Source of the DNA: Agrobacterium tumefaciens
Lineage (GTDB): Bacteria > Pseudomonadota > Alphaproteobacteria > Rhizobiales > Rhizobiaceae
Assembly: GCF_000834635.1 (NCBI RefSeq)
Contig: NZ_JXQV01000012.1
Coordinates: forward strand, 124,001-188,000
Reading direction: 5' to 3'
Length of the DNA stretch: 64,000 nt
The position numbers and the translations under genes are program-made. The notes under the pieces are model-generated. The model worked only from the letters and a program-made list of their open reading frames with translations. It ran no database searches and was not told the origin of the DNA. Position 1 is the first letter of the stretch. Each line of letters starts with the position of its first letter. Below, piece by piece: positions 43,833 through 53,058 of this stretch.

Positions 43833-45773
43833 GGCGGCCTCTATCGGCTTGACGGCTTTTAGCCTTGGGCGACCGATCTTTCTGGCGATAACGGTCAATT
43901 CCCTCGGCGTGGATTTGGTCAGGGCAAGCCGCGCTGCCTCGCTCATCGATGTCGCGATGAAATCGGCGCTGATTTCGGCCGCATCGATCTGCCCGAAATT
44001 CTGTCCGTCGGCGGTCGGCATCAAAATCCCCACCCGCAATTTTGGCCTTGCCCGCTTCAGACGCCTGATAATCTGGCGGGCATGGGATTTGGAATTACCG
44101 TTCAGGAACGAGACCACGACAGTTTCGACACCATCTATGGCAAACCCTTGCGTGCCGCGACCGGCAAATCCGGCATAGCTGGCTGATGAGACCTCTGCAC
44201 CCTGTATCTCGATGATCTGCGAGAGCATGGCAGCGGCAGCGTCATCTATTGCTCCGCGTCCGCCAAGACATAGGATGGTCTGGCCGCGCCCATCCGGCAA
44301 CTCGGTCGGGTCGTTGACGATGATAGAGGCCTCGGCCTCGTCCTCTTCGTTCTCTTCCTCGTCGGCAATGTCGGAGAGATTGTCGACCAGCGTCAGCGAA
44401 CTGCTGGAAAACAGCCCGATCTGTGCGTCGGACATGACACCGCGCTGGCGGTCCATCTCACCCAACAGCAAAGCAGGAAGCCCAACCTTGTCGTAATAAT
44501 CGACGAGATATTCTTCCTTCAGATATTCCTCGGCATTGTCGGTCGCCTCGTTCGGATCACCCGCCAGCAGTCTTTGATACAGCTTTTCATGCAGTTCCAG
44601 CACCGGCTCATTGCCAAGCAGAACGTCCAGAAAGCCGAATTGCGGAACATAGCGCCCCAGCACCACAAGGCACACAGTCAGCGGTGTCGAGAGCATGAGG
44701 CCAATCGGCCCCCATAACCACGACCAGAAGATCGCCGAAACGATGATGGCCAGCGGAGAAAGACCCGTATGCGATCCGTAAAGCCAGGGCTCCACCACAT
44801 TGTTGCTGATGATTTCGATAGTAATGAACAGCGCCGCCACCCAAGCAACCAGCGACCAGCCAGGCGCAATCGCCAGAGCCAGAAACAACGGCAGGATCAT
44901 GCCGATGACGGGGCCGATATAGGGAACGAACCTTAAGACGAGCGTCAGCAGCCCCCAGAGAATAGCATTGGGAATCCCGAGCACCCACAGACCGATGGTA
45001 ATGGGCACAGCATAGAGCGTATTCACGACCAGCTGCATCAGCAGATATTTGCCAACGCGCTTGCCCGCATCCTGAAGCGCTGCGGTGGTTCTATGAAGGT
45101 CACTGAGGCCCACCAGCCGGATGAAGCGGTCACGCAGATCTTCCCGCTCCAGAAGCATGAAAACGACGAGAACAATGACAAGACCTGCCGTAGCAAAGGG
45201 GCTGATCAAGGGCAGGATCAGGTTTCCGAGCGTCTGCAACGGGTTGGACCGGGCTATGATTTCCACCGGCATCGGTTCGCGCGGTGGTGCCACAGGCGCC
45301 GCGGTGTCCTGGCTTTCCACCGCTCTCACCTGAATTTCCGCGCCCACCTTTTCCACAACCTTGCTCAGATGATCCAGCAGGCCGTTGCCCGCACCGGCTT
45401 GGGCCAGTGTTTGCACCTTGCTGACGATGTTGCGCTGATAAGTGGGAATGTTGGTGGCGAGATTGGCGACCTGGGTCGCAACGATGAAGCTGAAAATAGC
45501 AATGGCGGTGAAAGCTGAGATGACGGCAAGAATCACCGCCAGTATTTTCGGCACAGATCGCTTGCGCAAAAATGAAACGATGGGTGCCAGCGTGAACGAC
45601 AAAAGCAGGGCAAGCGCAAGCGGAATGAAGATATCCTCACCCACGCGCAGCAGAAACGCCACGCCGATCAGGATCAACACCGTTCTTCCCGAAAGCATAT
45701 TGGACGAAGCCCCATCGGTCTTCGGATAGGTCGGACCGGCGGTCACGGCGCTTACAGTTTTCGGAAAGTCCAT
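43830..45773 (-). CDS. AI-2E family transporter with large C-terminal domain
   Basis: About 647 aa. Residues about 30-390 contain around eight hydrophobic helices with the AI-2E/YdiK/TqsA signature (LALALLLSFTLAPIVSFLRK; VPYIGPVIGMILPLFLALAI; EPWLYGSHTGLSPLAIIVSAIFW cut). A cytoplasmic C-terminal region of about 230 residues (acidic stretch IADEEENEEDEAEAS, then a Rossmann-like QTILCLGGRGAIDDAAAAML... ending in a basic tail) is extra compared with the usual about 360-aa family members. Substrate unknown. ATG 45773 has AGGCGGG upstream; ATG 45791 is possible. EcfG-like promoter at 45908-45932. Confidence 0.82.
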   Translation of the reverse strand: MDFPKTVSAVTAGPTYPKTDGASSNMLSGRTVLILIGVAFLLRVGEDIFIPLALALLLSFTLAPIVSFLRKRSVPKILAVILAVISAFTAIAIFSFIVATQVANLATNIPTYQRNIVSKVQTLAQAGAGNGLLDHLSKVVEKVGAEIQVRAVESQDTAAPVAPPREPMPVEIIARSNPLQTLGNLILPLISPFATAGLVIVLVVFMLLEREDLRDRFIRLVGLSDLHRTTAALQDAGKRVGKYLLMQLVVNTLYAVPITIGLWVLGIPNAILWGLLTLVLRFVPYIGPVIGMILPLFLALAIAPGWSLVAWVAALFITIEIISNNVVEPWLYGSHTGLSPLAIIVSAIFWSWLWGPIGLMLSTPLTVCLVVLGRYVPQFGFLDVLLGNEPVLELHEKLYQRLLAGDPNEATDNAEEYLKEEYLVDYYDKVGLPALLLGEMDRQRGVMSDAQIGLFSSSSLTLVDNLSDIADEEENEEDEAEASIIVNDPTELPDGRGQTILCLGGRGAIDDAAAAMLSQIIEIQGAEVSSASYAGFAGRGTQGFAIDGVETVVVSFLNGNSKSHARQIIRRLKRARPKLRVGILMPTADGQNFGQIDAAEISADFIATSMSEAARLALTKSTPRELTVIARKIGRPRLKAVKPIEAA

Positions 45774-45907
45774 GTCTTTATCCCGCCTCATGCCCAAAAA
45801 GGGTCACATCGTTGGCCTTTTCAACAGGCAGCACAAAAGGCTGTTGGCAGTCGGTCGGGTGAACGTGTGACATGCGCTAGCCCTTAGCATGGCCACGCGA
45901 AGCGGTG

Positions 45908-45932
45908 AACGCATGTGGTGATATGCGGTTCC
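45908..45932 (-). promoter_or_regulatory. EcfG-type promoter of the AI-2E transporter gene
   Basis: On the minus strand GGAAC (45932-45928) and CGTT (45911-45908) are 16 bases apart, as at the other three EcfG-like sites. The leader to ATG 45773 would be about 125 bases. Confidence 0.65.
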
Positions 45933-46119
45933 TTGCAGAACAGAGAAGGACAAAATTCTGTTGAACCCTGTTTCCTCAACACACCATTTGCGGGCCAGCA
46001 TGGCGCGCCCATGGATGGCCATGCCTCATTTGCAGGGCCGTCATGTCAAAAACTTGCGTTGTGAGGTGAACGAAAACACCTTTAAAAGCCTTATAGCGTT
46101 TTTGCGTCTGGAGTTTTGA

Positions 46120-48525
46120 ATGCCCGCAGGTTCTTCCCGGCCATCCTGTTTGCCCGAAAGTGGCGAGGCGGCCGACGTCATCCATCGCTTCGACTGGTCG
46201 AAAACCGCGCTTGGGCCCATTGAGAACTGGAGCGTGACCATTCAGACCATCGTGGCGACGATGCTGCGTTCTCCCGTTGCCATCGCCACCATGTGGGGCG
46301 ACGAGGGTCTGATGATCTACAATGATGCCTATGTCGAAATTGCCGGCAAGAGGCATCCCGGCCTGATGGGTTCCGCTGTTCGGGAGGCGTGGCCGGAGGC
46401 CGCAGAGTTCAACGATCATGTCATGAAGTCCGGTATGGCTGGCAAAACGCTGTCCTATAAGGATCAGCCTCTGACGCTGTTTAGAAATGGCATTGCCGAA
46501 GACGTGTGGCTGGATCTCGACTATTCGCCGGTGGCCGATGAGGATGGCACGACACTCGGCGTTTTCGCCGTGTTGCGCGATACATCCGAGCGGGTCAAAG
46601 CTGCAAGGCAGCTTGAAGCGCTGAATGAAGACCTGGAGCGGCAGGTGTTGGAGCGCGTGCTCGAGCAGGGCACGACATGGAACATCAATCCCGATATGCT
46701 CGCCGTGATGGGTATGGATGGCCGTTTTCTGGCAACCAACCCCGCATGGGGCAAGACGCTGGGATACACCGCCCATGAAATGCGCAGCTTCACCTATTCC
46801 GATCTGCTGCACCCGGACGATATCGCAGATGCAGATCAAGCTCTTACCACATTGATTGGTGGCGAGGCCGTTATTGAGGTCGAGAACAGATACCGGACGA
46901 AGGACGGAGCATATCGCTGGTTTTCCTGGGTCTGCGTGCCCGAGAATGGCAAGATTTACTGCATTATCCGCGATGTGACCAATGAGAAAATTGCCCGCGC
47001 CGAGCGCGATCAGCTCTGGCGGCTGTCGCAGGATATGCTGGCCCGCGCCAGCTATGACGGAGAAATGTCAGCCGTTAATCCCGCATGGGGCAAGGTTCTG
47101 GGTTGGAGCGAGCAGGAACTGCTGACCAACCCTTACGTCGATATCATCCACCCTGAAGACGTGCCAGGAACAACGGCGGCACTGGTGGAAATGGCAAAAA
47201 CCGCCCAGCCGACGAAGTTTGAAAACCGCATCCTGACCAAGAGCGGTGTGTGGACGCCCATCGGCTGGACCGTGTCGCCAGAAGCCGACAATGTGAATTT
47301 CATTGCGGTGGGCCGTGATCTCTCGGATTACAAGGCTCAGGAAGAAGAGCTTGCCGATGCGCAGGAGCAGTTGCGACAGGCACAGAAGATCGAGGCCATT
47401 GGTCAGCTCACCGGCGGCTTGGCGCATGATTTCAACAATATTCTGGCTGGCATTGCCGGAAGCTTGGAGATGATGAAGACGCGCCTTGCCCAAGGGCGCG
47501 TTGGCGAACTGGATCGCTACATCGTCGGGGCAACCGGTGCCACCAAACGCGCCGCGGCTTTGACGCAGAGGCTTCTGGCCTTTTCGCGCCGCCAGACGCT
47601 GGCTCCGAAAACCACTGATGTGAACGCTCTCGTCACCGGCATGCTGGAGCTTGTCCATCGCAGTATCGGCCCCAGCATCGAGGTTCAAACCGATGCGACG
47701 GACAATCTCTGGACAACCTTCGTCGATGCGGGCCAACTTGAAAATGCGCTGCTCAACCTGTGCATCAATGCACGCGATGCCATGCCCGATGGTGGGACGT
47801 TGACCATCAAGACCGGAAACCACTGGCTGGATGCGCGCACAGCAAAAGAAGTGGGCCTTAAAGCCGGTGAATACATCAGCCTGTGCGTTGCAGACTCCGG
47901 AACAGGCATGTCGGCAGAGGTCATGTCGCGTGCTTTTGATCCATTCTACACCACTAAGCCCATCGGGCAGGGCACTGGCCTTGGCCTTTCCATGGTGCAC
48001 GGCTTTGCAGGCCAATCAAACGGCGCAGTGCGCATCGAATCCAGAATTGGTGAAGGCACCACGATCAGCATCTACCTGCCGCGCCACGGCGCAGAGGCTG
48101 ATGCGGAAGAGGGTGGCGAAGCCCAACAGGCACCAGCACCGCAATCGAGCGGCGGCGAAACGGTGCTGGTGGTGGATGACGAACCCTTGGTGCGGATGGT
48201 TGCCGTCGAGCAGTTGGAAGAGCTCGGATACCGGGTTCTGGAAGCCGATGACGGAAAATCCGCGCTGGCCATCCTCAATGCCGACACCCAGATCAACCTG
48301 CTGGTGACCGATGTCGGCTTGCCCAATGGCATGAACGGGCGCCAATTGGCGGAAGCGGCGCGCATCGCCCGGCCAGACCTCGGCGTTCTCTTCATAACCG
48401 GTTACGCGGAAAATGCCGTTCTCAACCACGGCCATCTGGAGCAGGGCATGCATGTGATGACGAAGCCGTTCCAGAATGATGTATTTGCGCGCAAGGTCAA
48501 TGATCTGATCGGTCGTGGCGTGTGA
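46120..48525 (+). CDS. PAS-containing hybrid histidine kinase
   Basis: An 801-aa soluble sensor kinase without membrane segments. Three PAS-type domains (about 25-165 with an N-terminal GPIENWS element; about 190-285; about 305-410) precede the HisKA phospho-acceptor LTGGLAHDFNNILAGIAGSLE (cut; H-box AHDFNN near 432), HATPase_c (NLCINARDAMPDGG; DSGTGM; GTGLGLSMVHGFAGQ) and a C-terminal receiver (VLVVDDEP near 685, phospho-Asp in LLVTDVGLPNGMNG, K in MTKPF). The architecture suggests light, redox or small-molecule sensing; the signal is unknown. ATG 46120 follows TGGAG by 7 bases. No cognate response regulator adjacent. Confidence 0.92.
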   Translation: MPAGSSRPSCLPESGEAADVIHRFDWSKTALGPIENWSVTIQTIVATMLRSPVAIATMWGDEGLMIYNDAYVEIAGKRHPGLMGSAVREAWPEAAEFNDHVMKSGMAGKTLSYKDQPLTLFRNGIAEDVWLDLDYSPVADEDGTTLGVFAVLRDTSERVKAARQLEALNEDLERQVLERVLEQGTTWNINPDMLAVMGMDGRFLATNPAWGKTLGYTAHEMRSFTYSDLLHPDDIADADQALTTLIGGEAVIEVENRYRTKDGAYRWFSWVCVPENGKIYCIIRDVTNEKIARAERDQLWRLSQDMLARASYDGEMSAVNPAWGKVLGWSEQELLTNPYVDIIHPEDVPGTTAALVEMAKTAQPTKFENRILTKSGVWTPIGWTVSPEADNVNFIAVGRDLSDYKAQEEELADAQEQLRQAQKIEAIGQLTGGLAHDFNNILAGIAGSLEMMKTRLAQGRVGELDRYIVGATGATKRAAALTQRLLAFSRRQTLAPKTTDVNALVTGMLELVHRSIGPSIEVQTDATDNLWTTFVDAGQLENALLNLCINARDAMPDGGTLTIKTGNHWLDARTAKEVGLKAGEYISLCVADSGTGMSAEVMSRAFDPFYTTKPIGQGTGLGLSMVHGFAGQSNGAVRIESRIGEGTTISIYLPRHGAEADAEEGGEAQQAPAPQSSGGETVLVVDDEPLVRMVAVEQLEELGYRVLEADDGKSALAILNADTQINLLVTDVGLPNGMNGRQLAEAARIARPDLGVLFITGYAENAVLNHGHLEQGMHVMTKPFQNDVFARKVNDLIGRGV

Positions 48526-48655
48526 TGCTCAGCCACTTGTCACGAACATTTTATCGCAGCTTGCTTATGGACATTCCCTCTCAGGGATTTATGCAGGTGT
48601 CGGAAAAACCGCTCAGGCGAACACATGATATGACAGGCTTGGAGACCGACGCTTG

Positions 48656-49726
48656 ATGAAACCGAAATTGGCTCAACACTTGTGGGCACGGATTGTTGTC
48701 GCTACGTCCCTTCTGGCTGCGGGAACTGCCAATGCCACGCCGGTTCTGGTTGTCGATACCGCCAGCCGTCAGGTCCTTTATCAGGAAGATGCGGGCGTGC
48801 CGTGGTATCCTGCATCCACCACCAAGCTGATGACGGCGCTGGTTGTGTTCGAAGCGCTGCGGGCCGGTGAAGTTACCCTTTCCACTCCTGTCATGATGAC
48901 GCGCAACGCAACCAAGCAGGCCTTCCTCGAATCCGGCCTGACCTTTGGCCGAACGATGACGCTTGAAGACGCGCTTTATGCAGCACTGACGGCGTCTGCC
49001 AATGATGTCGCCGTGGCTTTGGCGGAGGCAGTTGCGCCGAGCGAAACTGCGTTCATTCAGCGCATGAATGCGCAGGTGCAACGCCTTGGAATGACTGGCA
49101 CGCATTTCGCCAGCCCGAATGGATTGTTTGACCGCAGCAACTATTCCACGGCGCGTGATCTGGCCATTCTCGGCATGGAGATCGAGCAAGCCTATCCGGA
49201 ATATAGCCGTTTCTTCCAAGGGTCAGCCGTCATCATCGATGGCAAGGAAATCAAGTCCAACAACGCCTTGCTGACCAGCTTTGATGGAACCGTCGGAATG
49301 AAAACCGGCTTTCTCTGTGCCTCAGGCCGAAACTATGTTGGTCTTGCCACCCGCAATGGCAAGCGCGTGATGGTCGTGATCCTTGGCGCGACGACAGAGC
49401 GCGAGCGCAACGAACGCGCCGCCAAATATCTGACGGAGGCTTTCGATGGCAAGCTTCCGGCGTCCGGTTCGCTGGAAGCCATTCAAAACCGCAGCGATGT
49501 GGCACCGCAGGATATGCGCATCCGGCTTTGCACGGACAAGAGCGTCGCCTATGAGGCCGAGCGTGAAGCGCTTTACCCCATGGGTCTGCCGGGCCACGAA
49601 ACCTTCCTGAAACCCCAGACATCAGGGCAGGTTCGGACAATCACCACCTGGGCAACCGCCACAGATCTGCCCGTGCCGACGCCACGCCCACCAGAGCAGC
49701 AGCTGAAAAGCGGCTCAACCGGCTAA
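48656..49726 (+). CDS. D-alanyl-D-alanine carboxypeptidase (DacA/DacF-like)
   Basis: A 356-aa exported peptidase_S11: signal peptide ending GTANA at about residue 24, SxxK motif ASTTKLM (near 56), SxN motif SAND (near 113), KTG motif MKTGFL (near 212), and a C-terminal domain with LPVPTPRPPEQQ tail lacking the usual amphipathic anchor. It trims the terminal D-Ala of peptidoglycan stem peptides in the periplasm. ATG 48656 is one codon after an in-frame TTG. Followed by a bidirectional terminator. Confidence 0.92.
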   Translation: MKPKLAQHLWARIVVATSLLAAGTANATPVLVVDTASRQVLYQEDAGVPWYPASTTKLMTALVVFEALRAGEVTLSTPVMMTRNATKQAFLESGLTFGRTMTLEDALYAALTASANDVAVALAEAVAPSETAFIQRMNAQVQRLGMTGTHFASPNGLFDRSNYSTARDLAILGMEIEQAYPEYSRFFQGSAVIIDGKEIKSNNALLTSFDGTVGMKTGFLCASGRNYVGLATRNGKRVMVVILGATTERERNERAAKYLTEAFDGKLPASGSLEAIQNRSDVAPQDMRIRLCTDKSVAYEAEREALYPMGLPGHETFLKPQTSGQVRTITTWATATDLPVPTPRPPEQQLKSGSTG

Positions 49727-49748
49727 GGCCTACGACGCTCTCCAATAA

Positions 49749-49776
49749 AAAAGGCACGTCCCACGACGTGCCTTTT
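49749..49776. terminator. Bidirectional terminator between dac and mqo
   Basis: AAAAGGCACGTC (49749-49760) and GACGTGCCTTTT (49765-49776) form a perfect 12-bp stem with a 4-base loop; A-run on one side and T-run on the other serve both convergent genes. Confidence 0.85.
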
Positions 49777-49801
49777 GTCATTCTGTAAAGCTGATGCTGG
49801 C

Positions 49802-51514
49802 TTAGAGCGCCATGTCTGGGCGCTGTGCCGCTGGCTCACCAACGCCAGCGCCGGGGGCTGCATTGATGGCTGCCATGTCGATCTGCGGCGGGGTCGGAAG
49901 CTGCAGGTGCTCGCTTGTGTAAGCCCATTCCTGCATGACCTTTTCGGGGTCTGCGTTCAGCTTCGTGCCGTAGCTTGGAACGATCTCGCGGATCTTGGCC
50001 TGCCACTCTGGCGAAGCGACCTTCTCCTTGAAAACCTTCTCCAGCACGTTGAGCATGATGGGAGCCGCAGTCGATGCGCCTGGAGATGCACCCAGCAGAG
50101 CCGCGATGCTGCCATCCTTGGCGCTGACGATTTCGGTGCCGAGCTTCAACACGCCGCCCTTTTCCGCATCGCGCTTGATGATCTGCACGCGCTGGCCCGC
50201 CTGCCACAGACGCCACTCACCCTGTTTGGCGCCGGGGAAATATTCCTGCAACGCAGCGAAACGGTCGTCATCAGACATCATCAACTGACCGGCCAGATAT
50301 TCCACCAGCGGATACTCATCGATTCCAACGCTCATCATTGGCCACGCATTGCTCATCGTGGTTGATGTCATCAGATCGAAATAAGAGCCTTCCTTCAGGA
50401 ACTTCGTGGAGAAGGTCGCGAATGGCCCAAACAGCACGACGCGCTTGCCGCCAATGACGCGCGTGTCGAGGTGAGGAACCGACATGGGCGGAGAACCGAC
50501 CGATGCCTTGCCATAGGCCTTGGCCAGATGCAGCATGGTCACGTCAGGGTTTTCGTTGACGAGGAACGAGCCACCAACCGGGAAGCCGCCATAGGCTTCG
50601 CCTTCTGGAATGCCGGACATCTGCAACAGATGGATTGCACCGCCGCCTGCGCCAACGAAGACGAACTTGGCATCAACCGTGCGCTCGGAATCATCCTTGA
50701 GGTTGCTGTATGTCACGCGCCATGTGCCATCGGTGTTGCGCTCGATGGCGGTGACTTCGCTTGATGTCTGAAGGTTGAAAGACTTCTGCGTTTGCAGGTG
50801 AGCAACGAACTGGCGCGTGATTTCGCCAAATTCCATGTCGGTGCCCAGCGGAGACCATGTCGCGCCGATTTTCTGGTTCGGGTCGCGACCCTCCATCATC
50901 AACGGAACCCATTTCTTGATCTGTTCCGGGTCGCTGGAATATTGCATCCCGGCAAAAAGCGGGCTGGCCTTCAATGCCTCATAACGCTTTTCAAGATAGG
51001 CGATGTTTTCCTCACCCCAGACAAAGCTCATATGCGGCGTGTGGTTGATGAAGGAGCGCGGGTTCTTCAGAACGCCGTTGCGCACCTGCCATGCCCAGAA
51101 CTGGCGCGAAATCTGGAAAGCCTCGTTGATTTCGATGGCCTTGGAAATGTCGATGCCGCCATTGGCTGTCTCTGGCGTGTAGTTCAGCTCGGCCAGCGCG
51201 GAGTGTCCGGTGCCGGCATTGTTCCAGCCATTGGAGCTTTCCAGTGCAACCGCGTCGAGGCGTTCCAGCATTTCGATAGACCAGTTCGGCTCCAGTTCGT
51301 GCAGCCAAACGCCAAGCGTCGCACTCATAATGCCGCCGCCAATCAACAGCACATCAACCTGCTTGTCAGCAGCTTGCGCCAGCGCAGGCGCGCCCGGCAG
51401 CGCGGCAGCCGCAAGGCCCGCAAACGCTGTCCCAAGCACCTGGCGGCGGTTCATGGTAAAGTCGTTGTTCGAGAATTCGGTTGTCAGGCCTTTGCCCTTG
51501 TCGTTTCTGCTCAC
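49802..51514 (-). CDS. mqo: Malate:quinone oxidoreductase with N-terminal Tat-like leader
   Basis: Oxidises malate to oxaloacetate and reduces quinone at the membrane. The 570-aa product has the FAD-binding [20 protein letters not shown] (about residues 56-75) and the family motifs [38 protein letters not shown] and [14 protein letters not shown]. The first 48 residues contain [21 protein letters not shown]...ALAQA, a Tat-like leader (NRRQVLG) not present in most Mqo proteins of about 500 aa. GTG 51514 with AGGAA upstream is the start; ATG 51454 at the leader start is an alternative. Isolated gene. Confidence 0.9.
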   Translation of the reverse strand: MSRNDKGKGLTTEFSNNDFTMNRRQVLGTAFAGLAAAALPGAPALAQAADKQVDVLLIGGGIMSATLGVWLHELEPNWSIEMLERLDAVALESSNGWNNAGTGHSALAELNYTPETANGGIDISKAIEINEAFQISRQFWAWQVRNGVLKNPRSFINHTPHMSFVWGEENIAYLEKRYEALKASPLFAGMQYSSDPEQIKKWVPLMMEGRDPNQKIGATWSPLGTDMEFGEITRQFVAHLQTQKSFNLQTSSEVTAIERNTDGTWRVTYSNLKDDSERTVDAKFVFVGAGGGAIHLLQMSGIPEGEAYGGFPVGGSFLVNENPDVTMLHLAKAYGKASVGSPPMSVPHLDTRVIGGKRVVLFGPFATFSTKFLKEGSYFDLMTSTTMSNAWPMMSVGIDEYPLVEYLAGQLMMSDDDRFAALQEYFPGAKQGEWRLWQAGQRVQIIKRDAEKGGVLKLGTEIVSAKDGSIAALLGASPGASTAAPIMLNVLEKVFKEKVASPEWQAKIREIVPSYGTKLNADPEKVMQEWAYTSEHLQLPTPPQIDMAAINAAPGAGVGEPAAQRPDMAL

Positions 51515-51882
51515 GTCTTTTCCTAAACTAATTGATAATCTTCAATTTGTGCGGCGCAATAACGCATCGATAGCTGTAAGACAACTCGGGGAGGGGCCAA
51601 GGGGCAGCCCCGGCTTACGTAAGCTCAGAAAATGCAGCTTCCCGTGAAAAATTTCGCAAACGACGTTTCAGAACTCAAGGCTGCGACATTTTGCCTTATT
51701 TTTCCGTGTCATAGGCCTCATGGCATCATGGGATGCAAGCGGCGTGTCGGCAGACGCTAATAGGTATCTAATCGATTGAAAGTAAAGGCTTGCGCTGTGC
51801 GCATATCTGATGTGCGACCTTGCCTTTTTGCGAATATCGGCCTTTTCACGCCTCGGCACTGACCACGCAATGGCCACAAAAA
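51515..51882. other. Upstream region of mqo without another gene
   Basis: About 370 bases between the mqo start and the terminator of the next lipoprotein gene. No gene is recognised; it likely holds the mqo promoter. Only short non-conserved frames are present. Confidence 0.3.
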
Positions 51883-51915
51883 AGCCCGCCTGATCTAGAA
51901 ATCGGCGGGCTTTGA
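51883..51915 (-). terminator. Terminator after the 136-aa lipoprotein gene
   Basis: AAAGCCCGCC (51883-51892) and GGCGGGCTTT (51906-51915) form a perfect 10-bp stem with a 13-base loop; read leftward, the stem is followed by T residues, so it ends the leftward transcript 18 bases after its stop. Confidence 0.85.
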
Positions 51916-51933
51916 GAAGCAGTGGCTCAGGCC

Positions 51934-52344
51934 TTATTCGCCTGCGAGAAACTCTGCGCAATAGCTCGGGCCGTTGACGCCGGGACGGTCGGAAACGGTG
52001 CGAACCGAATTGATCTTGTAGTCGCCGCCAACAACGATCTGCACTGTGCAGGAAAGGCTGGCATTGCGTGCAGCCGAAATCTGGCGTCCGCGCTTGCCGT
52101 CCTTGCCTTCTTCGAACTTGGCAGGGATCTTCGCATTTCTGAAACCACCACGCCATGTGTAGGTCGTCGTGCTGCCATTGGTGACGTCAGTCAGCGGCGG
52201 GCCAAACTTGGCAAAGAACACGCCTGCAGACTGGCCGACCCAGCGCGTTTCAACAGCGCTTTTAGGTGCCAATGAAGGTGTGGTCGTGGTGCAGGCGGAA
52301 AGGGCAATCGCCAGCCCTGCCAATGTTAAGCTGCGAAAACGCAT
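51934..52344 (-). CDS. Small predicted lipoprotein
   Basis: A 136-aa protein with signal peptide MRFRSLTLAGLAIALSAC and lipobox Cys-18, followed by TTTTPSLAPKSAVETRWVGQSAG (cut), FFAKFGPPLTD, TYTWRGG and two Cys in the C-terminal half (SLSCTVQIVV, SYCAEF). Function unknown; likely outer-membrane lipoprotein of a family found in Rhizobiaceae. ATG 52344 has AAGGAAA upstream. Transcribed alone, with its own terminator. Confidence 0.8.
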   Translation of the reverse strand: MRFRSLTLAGLAIALSACTTTTPSLAPKSAVETRWVGQSAGVFFAKFGPPLTDVTNGSTTTYTWRGGFRNAKIPAKFEEGKDGKRGRQISAARNASLSCTVQIVVGGDYKINSVRTVSDRPGVNGPSYCAEFLAGE

Positions 52345-52518
52345 GGAAATTTCCTTTGTAAGCGGTGTCAGAGAGATGGGAGATGATGTCCCCTAGCAGA
52401 TTTACGGCGGTGCGGCAGTGCCGACATCAGCCCAAATGAATATTTTTTGCCACAATTGCTTTTTTGTAACGATCACGTCCTGCAGCCGCGGGATCACGCC
52501 ACCGGGATACGTCGACAA

Positions 52519-52543
52519 GGAACCTTTGCCCCTGAGTTCCGTT
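52519..52543 (+). promoter_or_regulatory. EcfG-type promoter of the 25-aa membrane peptide gene
   Basis: GGAAC (52519-52523) and CGTT (52540-52543) with exactly 16 bases between them, 27 bases before the ATG at 52571. Confidence 0.75.
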
Positions 52544-52570
52544 AGGTCCACAGGTATAAAGGAGACTATC

Positions 52571-52648
52571 ATGTTAAAAGGTCTGGTTCTGTGGGCAATG
52601 GGTGTGCCCCTCGTCGTTATCGTCCTGCTCTATATGTTCTTCTTCTAG
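52571..52648 (+). CDS. 25-aa hydrophobic membrane peptide
   Basis: MLKGLVLWAMGVPLVVIVLLYMFFF is too long to quote further; the 25 residues form a single membrane helix with a Lys near the N-terminus and a Pro at residue 13. ATAAAGGAG lies 8 bases before ATG 52571, and the gene has an EcfG-like promoter and a strong terminator of its own, so it is a real, independently controlled small gene. Such peptides are missed by most gene finders. Function unknown; a stress-induced modulator of a membrane protein is one possibility. Confidence 0.7.
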   Translation: MLKGLVLWAMGVPLVVIVLLYMFFF

Positions 52649-52698
52649 TCGAAGAACGGGCTGTAAATCATCGCAGCCCCTAGTGAATTAAGATCAAT

Positions 52699-52745
52699 AC
52701 GGCCATGCCTCAGGTTTATACACTGCGGCGTGGCCGTTTTGTTTT
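52699..52745 (+). terminator. Terminator after the small membrane peptide gene
   Basis: ACGGCCA (52699-52705) and TGGCCGT (52731-52737) followed by TTTGTTTT. A second smaller hairpin (GGGCTG/CAGCCC, 52660-52679) lies just before it. Confidence 0.7.
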
Positions 52746-53058
52746 AAGTGCATCGCTAAGACTTCGCTTGAAGTTGCTTGCGCTCTTCAGCCTCATCCGA
52801 GTGTCAAATATTGACGTCCAGAACGCCGTTGTAGGTGGGTGATACATAAGCTTCGCGAAAGCCGAGGCTTGTATACCGTCAAGGATATCTGGAAAGCTTC
52901 TTTTAAAAGGGTGGCTCTTGCAGAGTAGAAAGACTCACCTTGCATCCGTCTGCGGGCTTGAAGCTTCCCGGTGACTACGGCCCAGCGCGTTGGCCGCTGT
53001 CAGTGTGAATTTTGCCGTTGATTGATGTTCACTCGTCATGCAACAGGCGGCCGTCGCA
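52746..53058 (+). other. Promoter region of the glycosyltransferase gene
   Basis: About 310 bases, no gene recognised. It should contain the promoter of the polysaccharide gene pair; no motif is clear. Confidence 0.3.
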
